Source of the DNA: Lutraria lutraria
Taxonomy: Eukaryota; Mollusca; Bivalvia; Venerida; Mactridae
NCBI GenBank assembly: GCA_964023205.1
Contig: OZ026850.1
Location: 8,071,770 to 8,135,769, forward strand
Direction: 5' to 3'
Length of the DNA stretch: 64,000 bases
The translations under genes and the position numbers were made by a program. Position 1 is the first letter of the stretch. Every line of letters begins with the position of its first letter. The notes below the pieces were generated by a model that did not search any database, was not told the DNA's origin, and saw only the letters and a list, made by a program, of their open reading frames with translations. Shown here one piece after another: positions 60,653-64,000 of the stretch.

Positions 60653-60780
60653 AGGAGAAGAAAAATAATGTTCCCGATGTGGGGCTCGAACCCACAACCT
60701 ACTTATAAGTCAGATGCTCTACCAACTGAGCTAATCGGGCTGGTGAATATCCCAGCTAATTTATAAATACAAAATACTAT
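60653..60780 (-). repeat. tRNA-derived SINE, copy 2 (tRNA-like head)
   Basis: The minus-strand head (60740 to about 60670) reads gcccgattagctcagttggt and agagcatctgacttataagt, then B box ggttcgagccc. Anticodon position TAT. Acceptor pair 1-72 and anticodon-stem pair 31-39 are mismatched, and the flanks (taaattagctg; gaacattattttt) match copy 1, pointing to a SINE. The promoter boxes are intact. Confidence 0.8.
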
Positions 60781-60914
60781 ACACCATAATGCTAGACAAG
60801 GATTAGCACTTCTTGAAGAATGAATAGACGATGTGGTTCATCTTGTGTATTTTGTTTTATGATGTACTATAATTATGTGTATGTACATCTGTCTACCTGA
60901 TTTATATTGTCTAG

Positions 60915-60989
60915 TTATGGATGATGCGTGGACAAATTGAAGAACAAGAAGGAAGAATCAGTGAGGCTAGAGATGCCTATCATCAAGGG
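60915..60989 (+). CDS. PRPF6: PRPF6 exon o (last in window)
   Basis: Twenty-five codons in phase 0: LWMMRGQIEEQEGRISEARD then AYHQG, matching the vertebrate LWMMKGQIEEQ. The acceptor is tctag and the donor gtaagt. The family continues with a KCPHSTPLW segment and roughly 200 more residues. I found none of that in 60990-64000, so the following intron exceeds 3 kb and the rest of the gene is outside the window. Confidence 0.96.
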
Positions 60990-61035
60990 GTAAGTAACTA
61001 CAACCTTCGATCATTGAACACTTTCAACTTATCAA

Positions 61036-61390
61036 TGTAAAATAACCCTGATTATCTGAATTGTATTATCCGAATACCATGGCTTATCTGAAGTGATAAA
61101 TAGATCCCCACAATCATTCTAATACGTATCTTCACACCTTTTATCCGAAATTGACAATTAACTCTGATCGACATGTCAGAAGGTGTGAACAACAAATTAT
61201 GAAACCACTATGACCAAAGTATTTGTGTGTCACACCTGATCTGTTAGACGTTACAGTTGTGATTTATATCTAATAAAGTATAATAACAATAGATTGATAA
61301 TAGTTTGGTGTTGTTGTGGAAGTTAAGTTTTACAAACAGTGGGGAAGTGTGAAAAACTGTTACTAGTATGTTCAAACGATGTCAAAAATT
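61036..61390 (+). repeat. Pogo-like fragment and G-family repeat
   Basis: ccctgattatctgaattgta and attatccgaataccatgg resemble pogo/Tigger ends. 61280-61390 matches the inverted G-family copy at 41236-41341. Confidence 0.5.
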
Positions 61391-61559
61391 GTCCAGCAAA
61401 CGAAACTTTAGTAAAAGCAATATTATAAAAAATTGAATGCAAACATTAAAGGTATATGTTTATTGTTAATATATTGCTTTCTTCTGATTAACTAAACTGA
61501 TTATTCTACGATAAAATACTAGTAGTGACTTAAGTTGCGTATTTTTGGACAATTTTGGA

Positions 61560-61710
61560 TGTTTATGAATTCGCGAATATTAGCGAAAATAAAACAAACG
61601 CAAATAAAACCAGTTCTACAGTATTCACCTTTTATTTTGGCTTGATTGATAAATTGACTTTAATAAACAATTAACACTAAAAGTGGATCACACAAAATGC
61701 TAAAACCAAT
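61560..61710. repeat. Fragments of TTCGCG element and F repeat
   Basis: gaattcgcgaatattagcga ... ttctacagta matches the right end of the TIR element at 34853-35455. caccttttattttggcttga and gtggatcacacaaaatgcta match 51255-51395. Confidence 0.55.
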
Positions 61711-64000
61711 GGCCCTTTCCCATAACTAGGTAGTCTCCCTTGGAAGATTGTCGTTCTTGTCGGCAGTGCGCATGCACTAAAAATATTATCTACTTCCGAG
61801 GACTATATCTTAATTCTCCAAGCAGAACACATACAGGAAAAGTCAATACTGGTTCGTCAACCTGATAGTATTGAGTCAATAATTAAGTTTTTTCACACAT
61901 TATGTTATAAACCACTAATTAATATTTTGCATGCATGTGATTTAATACACAAAATCCGATGAAAATTGTTATTATTTATTTAAAACGAAACTGAAAATTG
62001 GTACATACACAGACAACTAGAGATATCTTGGCAAATAAAACATAATGTGTTAGATTATATGTAGACTTGCAAAATATTAAATGAATCTTTTTAAATTCAT
62101 AACATTCAACATAATCTTGGAAGTGTAAAAAGTAGCAAGTTAATCATTGACGTAAATATACCCCGATATTAGATTAGGTCATAATAATCTAAAATTGACT
62201 GCAGATCTACACAAATATAAGCAAACACAAATAATAAATTGAGTGCATGATTAAGTTTAACAATTAAATGATATAATTAACTAATAACTATTGCTCAATA
62301 TTTTCTTTGTTCAGTAAATTAATATTCAATGATGTTTAAACTTTAGCATAGTTTTGTATAAGTCCTAGTATGTTAAAATTTATATTTTATTGTATCTTGA
62401 TTTTACTAATTTGGGTTTCTGTGAATACCAAACCCATGACAGTCAGTACATCCAAAGTGCTAAAATAAAGATGAAAATTGTTGACTACATAATTTCTACT
62501 AATTGTTTAAATATATAATGTAAGTATTCCACGTAGTTTCATATTTAATATTTCTACGGTAATGAACAATTAAATAAATACGTTTTTTTTGTCTTAATCC
62601 TTGATGACGAATACAAGTTTGATTAGAGGTGTAAATCGTCGATTTATGACATAAAAGATATTGTATATTAATTTTATTGATAATAACAATAACATCAACT
62701 AATCTTATCGCAGACGATCTTTATGGTATGTTTGCCACATGTAGCGCTAATTAATGCACCCCGGTGAGAAGTCAACGTTAACGATTAACAATCAGTGTTT
62801 CAGTTGATACTTTTATTAATGATTGGTTTATGGGACCATAAAACAACACATTATTACGTGTTTATTCTGCAGAAACTGGCCATATTGCATAGTAGGGGAC
62901 ATATAGTAATTTCGAAAGGGAAATATTCGGTTCTATGAAAGAGCAGTTGGAGACAGTAGCATTATCGGACAGTAAATGAATAAATATTTTGTATTTTGAA
63001 GACATAGTCGTTTTATGGATCCGTAAAGATTTTTTTTACATAATAAGGGTAGCCAGGCTGTTGTAATGATTAATTCTATGTGTGTATATATATAATGATG
63101 CCAGGTATAACGGTCCAAGATTTAATACAAGTAGTTTCACAATATTATACGAACATGGGTTTATTGATAGCTATGGAATTGATAGATACATATTCAAAAA
63201 GGTGAAGATGATAGATAATTATGTTATAGCTTTTATAGCTATTTTGGATTATTAGTCTTTTTTATTCTATTTTTTTTTATAAATGATGAGTCTAAACGAG
63301 ATGCCAAAAATAAGTATTATTTTAACACAGTGGATAATCAACACATTCCTCATTAATTAATGTGTCAATGATATTCAATAAGTAAGGGCCCGTTCCTGCA
63401 CATTTAATTTCTTTTTTTTTCACACCTTCATATATCTCAAATAATGAAGCATAGCAAAAATAGCTGTACATGATCAGAGTTTCACGTTGTTGTTCTCTCG
63501 CACAGTCGAGTGAAAACAGTAGCACATTGAAAGCTTCAAAAACACACATCACATATGATTTTATTTATTTTTTTCTTGTAATTTAAGCGATGAACCGGAA
63601 AATAATATAATTATTGATGTTTATGTACTGGATATTAGTGTAAGTATTTAATAAAACCACAAATCATATTTAGACAGACGCTGAATATGACCCTTTTCAT
63701 ATATGACTGGACTTGACGTTTTGTATACAACTTGTCAGCAAAATAATTGTATAAAATAAATTATGTTTGGAGTTCAGGTAGCAGTGAGACTGTTCCACTG
63801 AGACATCATCACATACTATAAACATCCCTCCAACAACAGTTCGTAAATGTTTACAGTTCCAACTCTCGCCACTAACATAATTGGATATTTTGAGTTTTCT
63901 TCATCATACACATTCCTAATATCGAGCTTAAATAACCCTTCCACAGATCTAATTAATTCACGTTAATTACCATGAACATGCTGGCCAACGACCCGTATAT
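61711..64000. other. PRPF6 intron to window edge
   Basis: About 2.3 kb of AT-rich sequence. No PRPF6 exon, repeat family or RNA recognised; the short frames on the minus strand (62933-63118, 63322-63552) show no domain. Confidence 0.5.

Noticed and set aside
60670..60742. tRNA-Ile(TAT) gene on the minus strand
   Set aside because: Stem mismatches at 1-72 and 31-39, no intron where eukaryotic tRNA-Ile(TAT) usually has one, and flanks shared with a second copy that has another anticodon.
61000..64000. Further PRPF6 exons
   Set aside because: Searched by eye for the KCPHSTPLW-type segment and later HAT repeats in all plus frames; nothing matched.

Overview
The window is eukaryotic, AT-rich and almost entirely intronic. 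It holds the middle part of one recognisable gene on the + strand, the orthologue of PRPF6 (Prp6, the U5 snRNP-associated scaffold of the U4/U6.U5 tri-snRNP). Fifteen coding exons (4646-60989, 1746 nt, 582 codons) join in frame with no internal stop and with GT-AG borders throughout. They run from the end of the PRP1 N-terminal region into the middle of the HAT/TPR-like repeats. The N-terminal exons and the C-terminal roughly 200 codons are not in the window, so the gene extends beyond both edges. No promoter, first exon or polyadenylation site is visible.

The source looks like a bivalve mollusc, probably a heterodont. This is inferred from the PRPF6 sequence together with the repeats: many mobile elements whose bodies are 140-165 bp tandem monomers capped by conserved hairpin ends, resembling the pearl-like or Helentron-like elements known from bivalves. 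The species cannot be fixed from the sequence alone.

Layout. Intron 1 (4741-8603) is mostly one element expanded into a higher-order array. Intron 2 (8683-15138) has four elements of the same class, a 27-copy 57-bp minisatellite and a LINE tail. Introns 3-8 hold shorter insertions, including one element nested inside another. Intron 8 (22939-36352) is very large. It holds a decayed piggyBac transposase containing its own 12-copy tandem array, a nested pair of elements, a LINE tail, several hairpin-ended elements and a TIR element. Intron 9 (36462-40536) begins with a 23-copy array of a 41-bp unit that spans the exon 9 splice donor, and traces of that array reappear about 100 bp before exon 10. 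Intron 11 contains an 895-bp fold-back transposon. Intron 13 contains a three-level nest of elements. Intron 14 has two copies of a tRNA-derived SINE.

The elements do not form a pathway. The biology is that of a conserved splicing-factor gene whose introns have become a store of tandem-body transposons, and one of its own exon-intron borders has turned into a minisatellite.
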